From Roseiarcus sp963767245 (GTDB lineage: Bacteria; Pseudomonadota; Alphaproteobacteria; Rhizobiales; Beijerinckiaceae), in the NCBI GenBank assembly GCA_963767245.1, contig CAVYDG010000015.1:12274-76273 (forward strand): DNA of 64,000 nt, read 5' to 3'. Within the stretch, counting starts at the first letter, position 1, and each line of letters starts with the position of its first letter. Positions 26,260 to 34,108 of this stretch are shown here, one piece after another. The position numbers were made by a program, and so were the translations under genes. A model generated the notes under the pieces. The model saw only the letters and a program-made list of their open reading frames with translations, was not told the origin of the DNA and did not search any database.

Positions 26260-27135
26260 ATGCCCGGGGACCGTCCTAGCAAAATTCTGCAACAAGCATG
26301 GTGGGGGCTTGAGCAGACGCTCGCTTGGATCGCCGGTCGGAGTCTCGATCGGGTCAATACGGCATACAAAGAGTGGCGTGACCGCTACTATGAATATCCG
26401 CAACTACCCGACTGGCGCAGCAAGCTTCCGCTGATCTGGGATTCGCGCAGTCCGGTCGACGAGCTGGACGGGGCGGCGCAAGCTCTTCGGCGAAAGTGCG
26501 AAAATGGCGCTCTTCACGGTACCGGCAGAGAAGGCGCCGGCGGGCCGCGCCGCGAGATTGCCCCGCTCCAGTGGCCCGATCTCATGCTGGTCGACATCGC
26601 CGGGGTGACTGGCGGCCCGCAACTCTATGACAGAGGCGCCGACCCGCTTGCGACAATGAGCGGCAGGGCCGAGCCCCTCTTTCGCGACGTGCTCTTCAGC
26701 GTCGACGAGATCCTGACGGTGTTCCCCCTGAGCCTTGAGGCGAAGACGCCGGTAGAAACGGTCGAGCCCGCAGAAGTAGCCGAGCCCGCGAAGCTGGCCG
26801 GGCCCACGGAGATAGCCGAGCCTGCAACACCGAAGGTCCTCGTGGAAGCGATCGAGCCCGTGGACGTAGCCAAGCCCGCGACGCCACCGGCCCAAACCAG
26901 GATGCAGCCGCCGCTATCGCAGTTGCTGGAAACCGCGGCAACTCTGCTGCACATCTACCCCAAAGGGCGCGGGTCCGACAATTATAACGTCATGCTGGAC
27001 AAGCTCGCAGGATACCACCTTATCGTCGGGCGCAGCACCTTAGTGCGAGCCCTCCGAATGCTTGGGCCAAACTGGCGGCTTGAACCACATTACCTCCGAA
27101 TGCTTGGGCCGGACTGGCAGCCTGAACCACATTAA
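26260..27135 (+). CDS. Mobile-element protein of unknown function with internal repeats
   Basis: 291 residues from the ATG at 26260; a GTG 12 bases upstream is an alternative. I do not recognise a family. The N-terminus is Trp- and Arg-rich (AWWGLEQTLAWIAGRSLDRV). A central segment (residues about 160-215) repeats EPAEVAEPAKLAGP-like units of seven residues, probably an extended linker. The last 28 residues are two copies of a 14-residue unit (LRMLGPNWRLEPHY then LRMLGPDWQPEPH). The C-terminal region before it (NYNVMLDKLAGYHLIVGRS) looks folded. Conserved position before the primase module suggests an element gene. Confidence 0.55.
   Translation: MPGDRPSKILQQAWWGLEQTLAWIAGRSLDRVNTAYKEWRDRYYEYPQLPDWRSKLPLIWDSRSPVDELDGAAQALRRKCENGALHGTGREGAGGPRREIAPLQWPDLMLVDIAGVTGGPQLYDRGADPLATMSGRAEPLFRDVLFSVDEILTVFPLSLEAKTPVETVEPAEVAEPAKLAGPTEIAEPATPKVLVEAIEPVDVAKPATPPAQTRMQPPLSQLLETAATLLHIYPKGRGSDNYNVMLDKLAGYHLIVGRSTLVRALRMLGPNWRLEPHYLRMLGPDWQPEPH
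27052..27135 (+). repeat. 42-bp tandem duplication at a gene's 3' end
   Basis: Two 42-base units (27052-27093 and 27094-27135) differ at only a few positions, both beginning CTCCGAATGCTTGGGCC. The second unit supplies the stop codon of the overlapping gene. A recent in-frame duplication. Confidence 0.85.
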
Positions 27136-27160
27136 ACCTGAGTCCATTTGAGCCATGGGA

Positions 27161-27206
27161 CCTGTCTGGTCCTGTTTGGTCCTATTTGGTACTGTTTGGT
27201 ACTGTA
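27161..27206. repeat. Five tandem 10-bp repeats (iteron-like)
   Basis: Units CCTGTCTGGT, CCTGTTTGGT, CCTATTTGGT, ACTGTTTGGT and a partial ACTGTA follow each other with a strict 10-bp period at 27161, 27171, 27181, 27191 and 27201. A helical-repeat period suggests cooperative protein binding on one face of DNA, as in operators or small replication origins. They lie 50 bases before the HTH-protein gene of the replication module. Confidence 0.75.
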
Positions 27207-27214
27207 CTTTAGCC

Positions 27215-27238
27215 TATCGCGGCCCCATCATCGCGATA
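27215..27238. promoter_or_regulatory. Inverted repeat upstream of HTH gene, candidate operator
   Basis: TATCGCG at 27215-27221 and CGCGATA at 27232-27238 form a 7-bp perfect inverted repeat with a 10-base spacer, 19 bases before the ATG at 27258. Placement suits autoregulation by the HTH protein encoded next. No experiment supports this. Confidence 0.45.
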
Positions 27239-27257
27239 ACTCGCGAATGAGGCCACG

Positions 27258-27767
27258 ATGCTGTCCCAAATAATGCGCGCCGTGCTGGTGACGGCCGCGC
27301 TCATCTTTGCAAGCGGCGTCAACGCTGCGCCCATCAACCCACAGATCCTGTCGCAGATCGCCGCTCTTATTGAGCAGCGCCGCCGCGACCCGCGCTTCGG
27401 CATGCGGCGCAAGGAGGCGATGGCGATTTTCGGCATCGGCCTGACCCGGGTGATGACGCTCGAAGTTGACGGCGAGGTTGAGACTTATCTCGACGGCGCC
27501 AACCGGATGATCGCCGTCAACTCCGTCTACGTCCGCCAGATCGCGTTGTTGCTCCTAGCAAATCCGATCAGCGGCCCGGCGCCGAAAGCCCGCTTGCCGG
27601 CAAAACTCTACCAGCCGCGCCGTCTCGCGCCGCCAACCGAGGCGGACCTGGAGGCTCTTCGCAAAGGCAATGAGGGCCGCGCCCTCGCAGCAGCTCGCAA
27701 GCGCGAGGCGAAAGCCGCCCGCGTCTGTGACCGCGTCACCGATCGCGCGGCCCATGTCGGGGAATAA
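27258..27767 (+). CDS. HTH (excisionase/AlpA-like) protein of the mobile module
   Basis: Up to 169 residues. The middle (residues about 50-105: MRRKEAMAIFGIGLTRVMTL, EVDGEVETYLDGANRMIAV, SVYVRQIALLLLANP) has the layout of an excisionase/AlpA-type winged helix, in which a helix pair is followed by a short beta wing. The first 25 residues (MRAVLVTAALIFASGVNA) look like a signal peptide, which is odd for a DNA-binding protein, so the true start may be internal (for example near 27402). The C-terminus is Arg/Ala-rich. Preceded by the 10-bp repeats and an inverted repeat. Confidence 0.55.
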   Translation: MLSQIMRAVLVTAALIFASGVNAAPINPQILSQIAALIEQRRRDPRFGMRRKEAMAIFGIGLTRVMTLEVDGEVETYLDGANRMIAVNSVYVRQIALLLLANPISGPAPKARLPAKLYQPRRLAPPTEADLEALRKGNEGRALAAARKREAKAARVCDRVTDRAAHVGE

Positions 27768-27841
27768 GATCGAAGTCAATGAAAGGTAAAACATCACAGA
27801 GTAAAACTTAAATAAGAACGAAAATGAGAAAGGAAAGTAAA

Positions 27842-28603
27842 ATGGGAAAGATGAAAGGTAGTCAGTTTGCGCAATACGGCGCTGAGGGATCGAAGCGCCC
27901 CTTCCTCGGCGAGCCGCTCAAGTTCACCAAGGGCGAGTGGCAGATAGGCGCCGACAAGGACCTGGTCTCGCCGGACAAGCGCTTCGTCCCCATCATGAAG
28001 ACGCTGACCGCCGGCTGGTCCAAGTGGGTCGACGGCAAGCCGGTCGACGCCCGGATGGGTCTCGTCGCCGATGGAATCCGTCCGCTGCATCGCAGTGAGC
28101 TGGGCGACCTCAACAGCGAGACCTGGGAGGTCGACGAGAAGGGAAACCGCGTTGATCTGTGGCAGAGGACGGACTTGGTCGCGTTGGCCTCAGCGAGCGC
28201 GCCGCACGCTCTCTGTACCTTCTCCACCTCCTCGGTGGGAGGGCTGGGCGCCATCCGCGACTTGTGCGAGGCGCACGCCCGGACCACCGAAGGCGTCGGG
28301 CAGTATCCGGTCGTGACGCTCAACTCGGACTCCTACCTGCACAAGATCAAGTCGATCGGCCACGTCCACGTCCCGATCTTCAACATCGTCGATTGCGTCG
28401 AGGCCGAGCCGTTCGACGCTATCGTCGCTGGGACGCGCGGCGGCGCAGGCTTTATGCCGGCGAGCGCGGCGCCTCTCGCCATCGCCGACGACAGCGGCCC
28501 GATCCCCGGCGGCCTCGACCTCTGGAATGACAACGGCGCGCCGCCTGCGCCGCCCGTCACCGAAGAGCCGGAGGGGCCGGGCGCCGACAACGTAATCCTC
28601 TGA
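27842..28603 (+). CDS. Conserved phage/plasmid protein of unknown function
   Basis: 253 residues from the ATG at 27842, favoured over one at 27824 because AAGGA lies 8 bases before it. I recognise the pattern GEPLKFTKGEWQIGADKD, then TAGWSKWVDGKPVDARMGLV, WQRTDLVALA, TFSTSSVGGLGAIRDLC and YPVVTLNSDSYLHKIKSIG from uncharacterised proteins of alphaproteobacterial phages and integrated elements that lie just before a primase. The C-terminus is acidic and Pro-rich, as in single-strand DNA-binding proteins, so an SSB-like role is possible but unproven. Confidence 0.7.
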   Translation: MGKMKGSQFAQYGAEGSKRPFLGEPLKFTKGEWQIGADKDLVSPDKRFVPIMKTLTAGWSKWVDGKPVDARMGLVADGIRPLHRSELGDLNSETWEVDEKGNRVDLWQRTDLVALASASAPHALCTFSTSSVGGLGAIRDLCEAHARTTEGVGQYPVVTLNSDSYLHKIKSIGHVHVPIFNIVDCVEAEPFDAIVAGTRGGAGFMPASAAPLAIADDSGPIPGGLDLWNDNGAPPAPPVTEEPEGPGADNVIL

Positions 28604-28611
28604 AAACGAGC

Positions 28612-28645
28612 GCGGGTCCCGCCAGAGCCATCGGACGGGACCCGC
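28612..28645 (+). terminator. GC-rich hairpin after the phage-like gene
   Basis: GCGGGTCCCG (28612-28621) pairs perfectly with CGGGACCCGC (28636-28645) around a 14-base loop, 8 bases after the stop at 28603. No T-run follows, so it may be a weak terminator or an mRNA-end stabiliser. Confidence 0.5.
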
Positions 28646-28692
28646 ATTCCAGACTTTCCCAAAGGCAAGGGTGAAATACCAAGGGTGAAGGC

Positions 28693-29043
28693 GTGGACGA
28701 TCTAAACGGTATCAAAGACAAAAGCTTCGGGCAAGATCCGAAAGTCGTGTCCGAGACCTTCGCTGCCAAGACATTGCTGGTGCGCGAAGGCTTCCCCCGC
28801 ATCGGGTGGAGGGCCGGCGAGCCGGTCATCATCGACCAGGCCGACTTAGTCATTCGAATCCATCCTGTTCATTCTGTCACGAGCGCCGATCAGCGCGAGC
28901 GCGGGCACGTCCTCATCATCATTCACGCCCTCGAAGAGGCGCCGTCCTCATCCTCGCCGGCGGCAGTCGCGTCAGCGTCTGCGGCCTATGTCGAAGACGC
29001 CCTCGCCGCCGCGGCCGAGCTGCTCAAGGGCCGCGCGCCGTGA
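28693..29043 (+). CDS. Small unknown protein of the replication module
   Basis: 116 residues with a GTG start preceded by AAGGGTGAAGG. The centre (GFPRIGWRAGEPVIIDQADLVIRIHPV) reads as a compact beta-rich fold, followed by a Ser/Ala-rich linker and a helical tail. No family recognised. It lies between the phage-like gene and the primase on the same strand. Confidence 0.5.
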   Translation: MDDLNGIKDKSFGQDPKVVSETFAAKTLLVREGFPRIGWRAGEPVIIDQADLVIRIHPVHSVTSADQRERGHVLIIIHALEEAPSSSSPAAVASASAAYVEDALAAAAELLKGRAP

Positions 29044-29170
29044 GCCTGCAAAACCCGCACATGGCGGAATGCCCTCCGCCCACTTCCAGCAAAAGGTGGC
29101 CTTAGCCGGCCGAGTGTCAGCGGTAAACTGCTCTTACAAGTATAGTTAAGTATAAAACAGGGCTATTCCC

Positions 29171-30190
29171 ATGACCGCTGACACGCGCCATGACCAGACC
29201 ATCGGCGACGCTGACCTGCCCTCGACGCCGCTCGGCCATGCCCTGCGTTACGCCAGCGCCGGTATGCGCGTCTTTCCGGTCGGCGCCCGCAGCCATCCGC
29301 TGGTGCGCTGGAAAGAGGCCGCCACGACCGATCCCGCGACGATCGAAGGCTGGTTTGCTCAGGCGCCCCACATCGGCCTCGGCTGGGCGATCCCCGATGG
29401 CATCGTGGCCGCGGACTTGGACGAAAAAAACGGCAAGCACGGCATTCGCGACTTCGAGCGTCTCGCCGGATGCGATCCCCGCGATGTCCTCACCCCACAG
29501 GCCACAACGCCCAGCGGCGGACTGCACCTCATCTATGGGGCCGCCACGGCTTACAAGAACGCGGTGGCCATCAATGGGACCGGCATCGACACCCGCGCCC
29601 TCGGCGGCCTTATCGCATTGCCCTTGCCCGGCAATGGCCGGCAATGGCTGCGCCCCCTCATCGGCGCGGAAGCCGTTATGGCGACGCTCCTGCCAGCGCC
29701 GGCATGGCTCGATGTCGCGCTGAAAACAACGCCGTCGACGCGCGCGCCGCTGATGCTGGCCCCGCGCACCGCGATCGCCCAGCCGACATCGGATCATTAC
29801 GCGCAGAAGAAAGCGCTCGCCGAGCTTGAGCGCGCCTGCGCCAAGATCGTCACCGCGCAGTGCGGCGCCCAGGACGCCACCCGCCACGCGCAGTGCTTCT
29901 ATATCGGTGGCCTGATCGGGCGCGGCGATTTCTGCTACGAGGAGGCTCATGCGGCCCTGTTCGCCGCGGCGCAGGCTATGCCGGCCTATCGCGATCCGTG
30001 GACCTGCCTCGAATCCCGTGTCGCCCGCTCGATCGAAAGCGGCATGGCGGCCCCGCTGGCCCTTTCCAAGACTGAGGCGTGGGTGCGCAATTTCCGCGCC
30101 CGCATGAGCACGCGGCGGTCGGCGCCAGCCACTACGGCCACGCCAGTCACGCTGGTTGGTGCGCATATCTGGCGGAGGCGAAGCCCGTGA
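29171..30190 (+). CDS. Bifunctional DNA primase/polymerase (Prim-Pol)
   Basis: 339 residues with an AEP-superfamily Prim-Pol domain at residues about 18-190. Seen motifs are HALRYASAGMRVFPVGARSH, WFAQAPHIGLGWAIPDGI, the catalytic pair in VAADLDEKNG near residues 81-83, and TPSGGLHLIYG. This fold both primes and extends DNA in plasmids and phages. Its C-terminal part (residues 215-335) has a Cys/His-bearing helical region instead of a helicase domain; the helicase-like function appears to be on the next gene, whose GTG start overlaps this stop (GTGA at 30187). Confidence 0.88.
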   Translation: MTADTRHDQTIGDADLPSTPLGHALRYASAGMRVFPVGARSHPLVRWKEAATTDPATIEGWFAQAPHIGLGWAIPDGIVAADLDEKNGKHGIRDFERLAGCDPRDVLTPQATTPSGGLHLIYGAATAYKNAVAINGTGIDTRALGGLIALPLPGNGRQWLRPLIGAEAVMATLLPAPAWLDVALKTTPSTRAPLMLAPRTAIAQPTSDHYAQKKALAELERACAKIVTAQCGAQDATRHAQCFYIGGLIGRGDFCYEEAHAALFAAAQAMPAYRDPWTCLESRVARSIESGMAAPLALSKTEAWVRNFRARMSTRRSAPATTATPVTLVGAHIWRRRSP

Positions 30191-31326
30191 ACAATGAAGA
30201 ATTCGCCGAGCCTGTACCGACTGTACCGTTGTACCAGAGTGAGCGTACCCCCTCCGCACGCGACGTCTTCTTGAAGCGCATTGATGAGCTTAAGCCGTTT
30301 GACGAGGCGGGCGCGCGGACGATCATCGCCCACGCCCTCAGGGCGAAGCTTTCGGACTTTGCGATCGAGACGCTGATCAAGCCCCTGGCCGATGCTCTCG
30401 GCGTGAACATTCCTGCGGCCAAGAAATTCTGGAAGGACGCCGCGGGCACAGCTCGTGACACGGAGGTGGCGGAAGCCGTGAAGCGCGCCGCCGCAGAACA
30501 GGCCCGATTCGTACGCGAGGGCGCCGAGCAGCGTCAGCGTGAAACGACCGAAGAGCACGATCGGCTGTGGTCGTCATGCAAGACGATCGCTGAGAGCCCG
30601 ACATTGCTCGAAGAGATGGAAAAGCTGGTTCGCGATCTCGGCATGGTCGGCGAGAGCGCGTCGATCCGCGGATCGTACATCGTCGCATCGAGCCGCCTCT
30701 GCCGTGGAGGCGCGTTGTGCCTCGCGCGGCGGGGCGCAGCGGCGGGCGGCAAGAATTATCTCATTCTCAAGACGCTCATGCTGATCCCCGACGACGCCGT
30801 CGTCCACATATCGAGCGGCAGTCCAATGAGCCTGATCTATTACGGCGACGGCAACGAAAACGCGCTCGCGCACAAGGTGCTTTACATTCCCGAGGCCGCT
30901 GTTCTCGCCGAGCGCAACGGGGTTGAAAGCCCGCTCACCTTCATGTTGCGCACGTTGATCAGCGAAGGTCGCCTCGACCATCTGGTCACCGTGCCGCAGT
31001 CCAGCGGACTGCCAGTCGGCATGCACATCAGGCGCAATGGTCCGGTGGTCGTCATCGTCACCAGCGCGCGCGACAACATCGAAGAAGAGATGATGACGCG
31101 GCTGGTGGTGCTGGACGCCGACGAAACCGGAGACCAGACGAAAGGCGTGCTTGCCGGCGTCCTGAGAGACGACATCCAGAGCGTCAGCGATGAGCTCATT
31201 CGACCGTGGCTCGATTTTCAGCGATGGCTCGAAAAAGACGCTCCTTATGACGTCGTGGTTCCGTTCCGCGCCCCCGCCGCGAGGGCGTCACGCTGTTCGC
31301 CAAGGCCGACGGCAAGCTTGGCTTGA
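30187..31326 (+). CDS. P-loop replication protein (helicase-like), altered 3' end
   Basis: 379 residues from the overlapping GTG at 30187. Conserved segments of phage/element D5- or DnaB-like ATPases are visible: LRGSYIVAS-like stretch, then a Walker A-like GAAAGGKNYL near residue 185, LMLIPDDAVVHISSGSPMSL, KVLYIPEAA and MLRTLISEGRLDHL. The Walker A carries Asn where Ser or Thr is normal. After VVVPFRAP the sequence departs from what I expect of the family and runs 14 residues into a neighbouring gene's frame, so its C-terminus seems lost by deletion. It would unwind or load at an origin with the Prim-Pol. Confidence 0.65.
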   Translation: MNNEEFAEPVPTVPLYQSERTPSARDVFLKRIDELKPFDEAGARTIIAHALRAKLSDFAIETLIKPLADALGVNIPAAKKFWKDAAGTARDTEVAEAVKRAAAEQARFVREGAEQRQRETTEEHDRLWSSCKTIAESPTLLEEMEKLVRDLGMVGESASIRGSYIVASSRLCRGGALCLARRGAAAGGKNYLILKTLMLIPDDAVVHISSGSPMSLIYYGDGNENALAHKVLYIPEAAVLAERNGVESPLTFMLRTLISEGRLDHLVTVPQSSGLPVGMHIRRNGPVVVIVTSARDNIEEEMMTRLVVLDADETGDQTKGVLAGVLRDDIQSVSDELIRPWLDFQRWLEKDAPYDVVVPFRAPAARASRCSPRPTASLA

Positions 31327-31652
31327 GAGCCGATCGCTCGCCGTCTGACGAGCTTCTGGCCGTTCTCAAAGAACATAAGGCGGACATCCTCGCACTGCTC
31401 GTTCCGCCCGTCCGCATGTTCCTTCCGTCGCCCTGCGCGTCCCTCGCCGTAGAGCGGGTGAAGAGGACTATCTGGCAGCTGCGGTCGCTCGGCTTCCGCC
31501 CCCGCCTCGACGCTGACGGCGCCCTCGTGATCGTCGACGCTTACGCGACCGCGAATAAACGTCGCGACGTCTCTCAACGCCTGCCGATTGCGGAAGTGTT
31601 CGACCAGATCGTCGCCGGCCTCACCGAGGATCCGGGGCTGCTTGATTCATAA
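31281..31652 (+). pseudogene. TubC-docking-domain-like protein, 5' truncated
   Basis: In this frame EGVTLFAKADGKLGLRADRS then DELLAVLKEHKADILALL matches the TubC N-terminal docking domain-related pattern, which occurs in small proteins next to primases in mobile elements. The first few residues of the domain are missing, only a TTG at 31323 could act as start, and the frame overlaps the end of the P-loop gene. A deletion that removed the end of one gene and the start of the other explains both. The C-terminal half (RTIWQLRSLGFRPRLDADGA) is preserved. Confidence 0.55.
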
Positions 31653-31670
31653 TGAGAGGAGGAAGCGAAA

Positions 31671-31907
31671 ATGAAACCGACGAGCAACCGTAGGCAAATG
31701 ACCCCTCGCGAAGCAAGCGATGGCATCAACGAGCTCATCCGCGCTGGCTTCATCACAGTCGTCCGCGTCCGCCGCGACGGAGGCCGCGTCATCCAGTCGC
31801 TGCCTGGAGCGGACGAATGGTTTGAGGCGGTCGCCGTCTACGTCATGGCGCGCGACGGCGGCACGGTGACCGAGGCGCATCGCAAGAAGTCCGCGAAGCG
31901 TGGCTGA
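31671..31907 (+). CDS. Small unknown protein, 78 residues
   Basis: AGGAGG lies 7 bases before the ATG, a strong initiation signal. The sequence (MTPREASDGINELIRAGFI, TVVRVRRDGGRVIQSLPGA) reads as one helix-turn-helix-like segment followed by a beta hairpin. Basic C-terminus. No family recognised. Its stop overlaps a 20-residue frame (ATG at 31907, stop 31967). Confidence 0.55.
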   Translation: MKPTSNRRQMTPREASDGINELIRAGFITVVRVRRDGGRVIQSLPGADEWFEAVAVYVMARDGGTVTEAHRKKSAKRG

Positions 31908-31969
31908 TGATCAAGGATCGAGTCGAACTGGGTTGCGACCAACAGGCGCTCATGGACGAGGTCAACTGA

Positions 31970-32418
31970 GCGGAAGGGCGCATTTTCGCAGCGTCAGGTT
32001 CCGCCGGCGGCGGCGAGGCTTACGATCGAGCGCCAAGGCGATCTGACCGAAGCCTATCTGATCGAGCGGGCGATCGCGGCGCTTGAGCGCGAGCAAGAGT
32101 CCGGATGAACGTCACGACGCCCCTCTTGGAGCCCATCACGCCCGGCGAGACGCGAACATGGCCGCCTCCTTAGGGCCGCGCCGACATCGCGCCATCCCGC
32201 TGTGGGCGCATCGAACGCGACGGCTATCTGGCTATCGACGCGCATTGGATTGCGCCGGTGTTGCGCGGTCGGCTCCGATCGAGGGCCGGGTGTTGAGCCG
32301 GCTGCCGGTCCGTTCCCGGACGACGGCTCGCCAACTCGCAAGCGCACGTCGAGCCAGCGCCGCGACGCCTTGCGGGCCGATCCCCAGCACCAAGCACTCA
32401 CCCAAGAGGACGACGCCA
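31970..32418 (+). other. Decayed small-gene stretch before the ParB-like gene
   Basis: No intact gene. Fragments look coding in changing frames: RLTIERQGDLTEAYLIERAI ending at the TGA near 32105, an overlapping ATGA start (MNVTTPLLEPITPGETRTW) broken by a stop near 32171, and IERDGYLAIDAHWIAPVL further on. These read as remains of one or two short element genes disrupted by small indels. Confidence 0.4.
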
Positions 32419-33222
32419 ATGACGGTCCCATACCATCCGCTCGCTGAACTGTTCCCGCTGATGGAAGGCGCGACGTTCGAGAAGCTGGTCGCCGATATCA
32501 AGGCGCATGGCCTGCACAACCCTATCACCCTCTACGAGACGAAGATCCTCGACGGCCGCAACCGTGAGCGCGCCTGCGAGGAGGCGGCCGTGGAGCCGTT
32601 CTACGACGGCTATGACGGCGACGATCCCTTGGGCTTCGTGGTGAGCCAGAACGTCGCCCGGAGGCATCTGGACGAGAGCCAGCGGGCAATGATTGCGGCG
32701 CGGGTGGAAAACATGCCGCCGCACCGACCGGCGGGTAAGGATGCAAATTTGCATACTTCCCGTAATGAGGCGGCGAGGCTGCTGAGCGTCAGCGTGCGCA
32801 GCGTGGCGTTGGCGTCGGCCATCTTGGACAAGGCCGACCCCGCAGTGGTCAAGGCGGTCGAGCAGGGTCGGGTGACCGTGTCCTGCGCCAGTGAGATTAT
32901 TAAGCTCAATCTCGACAGCGAAGACACGAGTGAACTGATGACCCTGCCGAAGGGGGACATTCCGCACAACGTCGAGCGCCTCAAGACGGAGGCCAAGCGG
33001 AAGGAGGCCTTCGAGCGCATGACCCCGCAGGAATTAGAGGCGCTCGTACACCCCGACACGTCTGACGCCGACAACGACGCTGTCATGGCTGCTGTGGCCA
33101 AATGCCAGAAGGTCATGCGCGACCTGAAGCCGCGCCTAATCCTGTCCGTGGCGCTTAAATTGACGGATTGGGCAGAGACGCTAGGGCCGAGCCAGCCGCA
33201 CGATGAGGAGATGCGGGCATGA
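32419..33222 (+). CDS. ParB N-terminal-domain protein
   Basis: 267 residues from the ATG at 32419. An upstream extension of the frame exists but looks non-coding. The ParB/Srx-type nuclease-like domain is clear: PLMEGATFEKLVADIKAHGL, NPITLYETKILDGRNRERAC, then a KorB/ParB-like helical domain (RRHLDESQRAMIAARVENM, NEAARLLSVSVRSVALASAI). Short ParB-like proteins of this kind regulate or partition plasmids and phages. No parA is nearby, so chromosome-type partitioning is unlikely. The stop overlaps the next small gene (ATGA at 33219). Confidence 0.82.
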   Translation: MTVPYHPLAELFPLMEGATFEKLVADIKAHGLHNPITLYETKILDGRNRERACEEAAVEPFYDGYDGDDPLGFVVSQNVARRHLDESQRAMIAARVENMPPHRPAGKDANLHTSRNEAARLLSVSVRSVALASAILDKADPAVVKAVEQGRVTVSCASEIIKLNLDSEDTSELMTLPKGDIPHNVERLKTEAKRKEAFERMTPQELEALVHPDTSDADNDAVMAAVAKCQKVMRDLKPRLILSVALKLTDWAETLGPSQPHDEEMRA

Positions 33223-33392
33223 ACGAGCAGCCGGATGCTGCGAGGCGGCTGAAGTGGCTCCAAAGTAAGGACGGCCTTGAGATCGAAGCTTGGGCCGTCG
33301 GCGGGCTTTGCGCAGGCTGTCAACGAAGTGCTCCAGCCCGGCGACCAGGAGTATCGGCCAACCCGTCGCCGCGAAATCGGGCCGCGAGCTAA
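33219..33392 (+). CDS. Possible 57-residue protein coupled to the ParB-like gene
   Basis: ATG at 33219 overlaps the ParB-like stop. The first half (MNEQPDAARRLKWLQSKDGL, EIEAWAVGGLCAGCQR) looks like a folded helix with two cysteines; the second half is Arg/Pro-rich and may reflect a frameshifted end. Unknown function; existence rests on the coupling only. Confidence 0.4.
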   Translation: MNEQPDAARRLKWLQSKDGLEIEAWAVGGLCAGCQRSAPARRPGVSANPSPRNRAAS

Positions 33393-33412
33393 ATTGAACA
33401 CAATTGACTGCT

Positions 33413-33438
33413 ACGTCGTAAAGTAACCTGGACGACGT
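33413..33438. promoter_or_regulatory. Inverted repeat upstream of the ferredoxin gene
   Basis: ACGTCGT (33413-33419) and ACGACGT (33432-33438) are exact inverted copies spaced by 12 bases, 60 bases before the ferredoxin start. Possible operator; no regulator identified. Confidence 0.3.
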
Positions 33439-33498
33439 GGCCTTACCCATGAGGCACTTCGCTGAAGCATTCCACAATGCGATGTCGAAGGGACGACA

Positions 33499-33833
33499 TT
33501 GACCTATGTCGTCGACGAGAACTGCGTTCGTTGCAAGATTATGGATTGCGTCGAAGTGTGTCCGGTGGACTGCTTCTACGAAGGCGAGAACATGCTCGTC
33601 ATCCATCCGGACGAGTGCATCGATTGCGGGGTCTGCGTGCCGGAATGCCCAGTTGCCGCGATCAAGCCGGACACCGAGCCAGGGCTGGAGAAATGGTTGC
33701 GGCTGAACGCCGAATTCGCGAAACTCTGGCCAAACATTACGATAAAAAAACCGCCTCCGCCCGACTTAAGGACTGGGAGGGGAAGCCGGGCAAATTCCAA
33801 TACTTCTCGCCAAATCCGGGCGCGGGCGATTGA
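33499..33833 (+). pseudogene. fdxA: 7Fe ferredoxin FdxA with a 3' frameshift
   Basis: TTG start, then MTYVVDENCVRCKIMDCVEV and CPVDCFYEGENMLVIHPDEC, which give the cysteines for a [3Fe-4S] and a [4Fe-4S] cluster. DCGVCVPECPVAAIKPDTEP completes the second site. The core electron-carrier domain is intact. Near 33768 one base appears missing (TTAAGG where TTAAAGG would keep frame), so the expected tail KDWEGKPGKFQYFSPNPGAG is in another frame ending at 33833. If the shift is real the protein gains an unrelated Arg-rich tail, ending at 33876. Could also be a base-run error. Confidence 0.85.
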
Positions 33834-34063
33834 TTCGGAGAGCCATCGCCGGCGGCGTTCGCCTCGAATAATTTAGTGCCAACCAGCGAGTTGGTCAGTT
33901 TCTCTGTCCTCCCGGCTGCCGAGCCGCCAAGGAGATCGCAAATCGGCTGGAGCATTTCGCCCGACAAGCCCGCCCGAGGGGTCACTGTTCAACCGGATTC
34001 ACAACAGTCGCCAATCGCCGTTGATCCGGTCCACCGACTGATCCAAACGAAGCGTAATGGCCG

Positions 34064-34091
34064 CTCGGGGCCGCATGGCCGCGGCCCCGAG
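34064..34091 (-). terminator. Hairpin terminator candidate after groEL
   Basis: CTCGGGGCCGC (34064-34074) pairs perfectly with GCGGCCCCGAG (34081-34091) around a 6-base loop, 18 bases past the groEL stop. No T-run on the transcript side. Likely ends the groESL message. Confidence 0.6.
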
Positions 34092-34108
34092 GGCGACATC
34101 TTAGTTGA

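Noticed and set aside
27161..27206. CRISPR array
   Set aside because: Repeats are contiguous 10-bp units without spacers.
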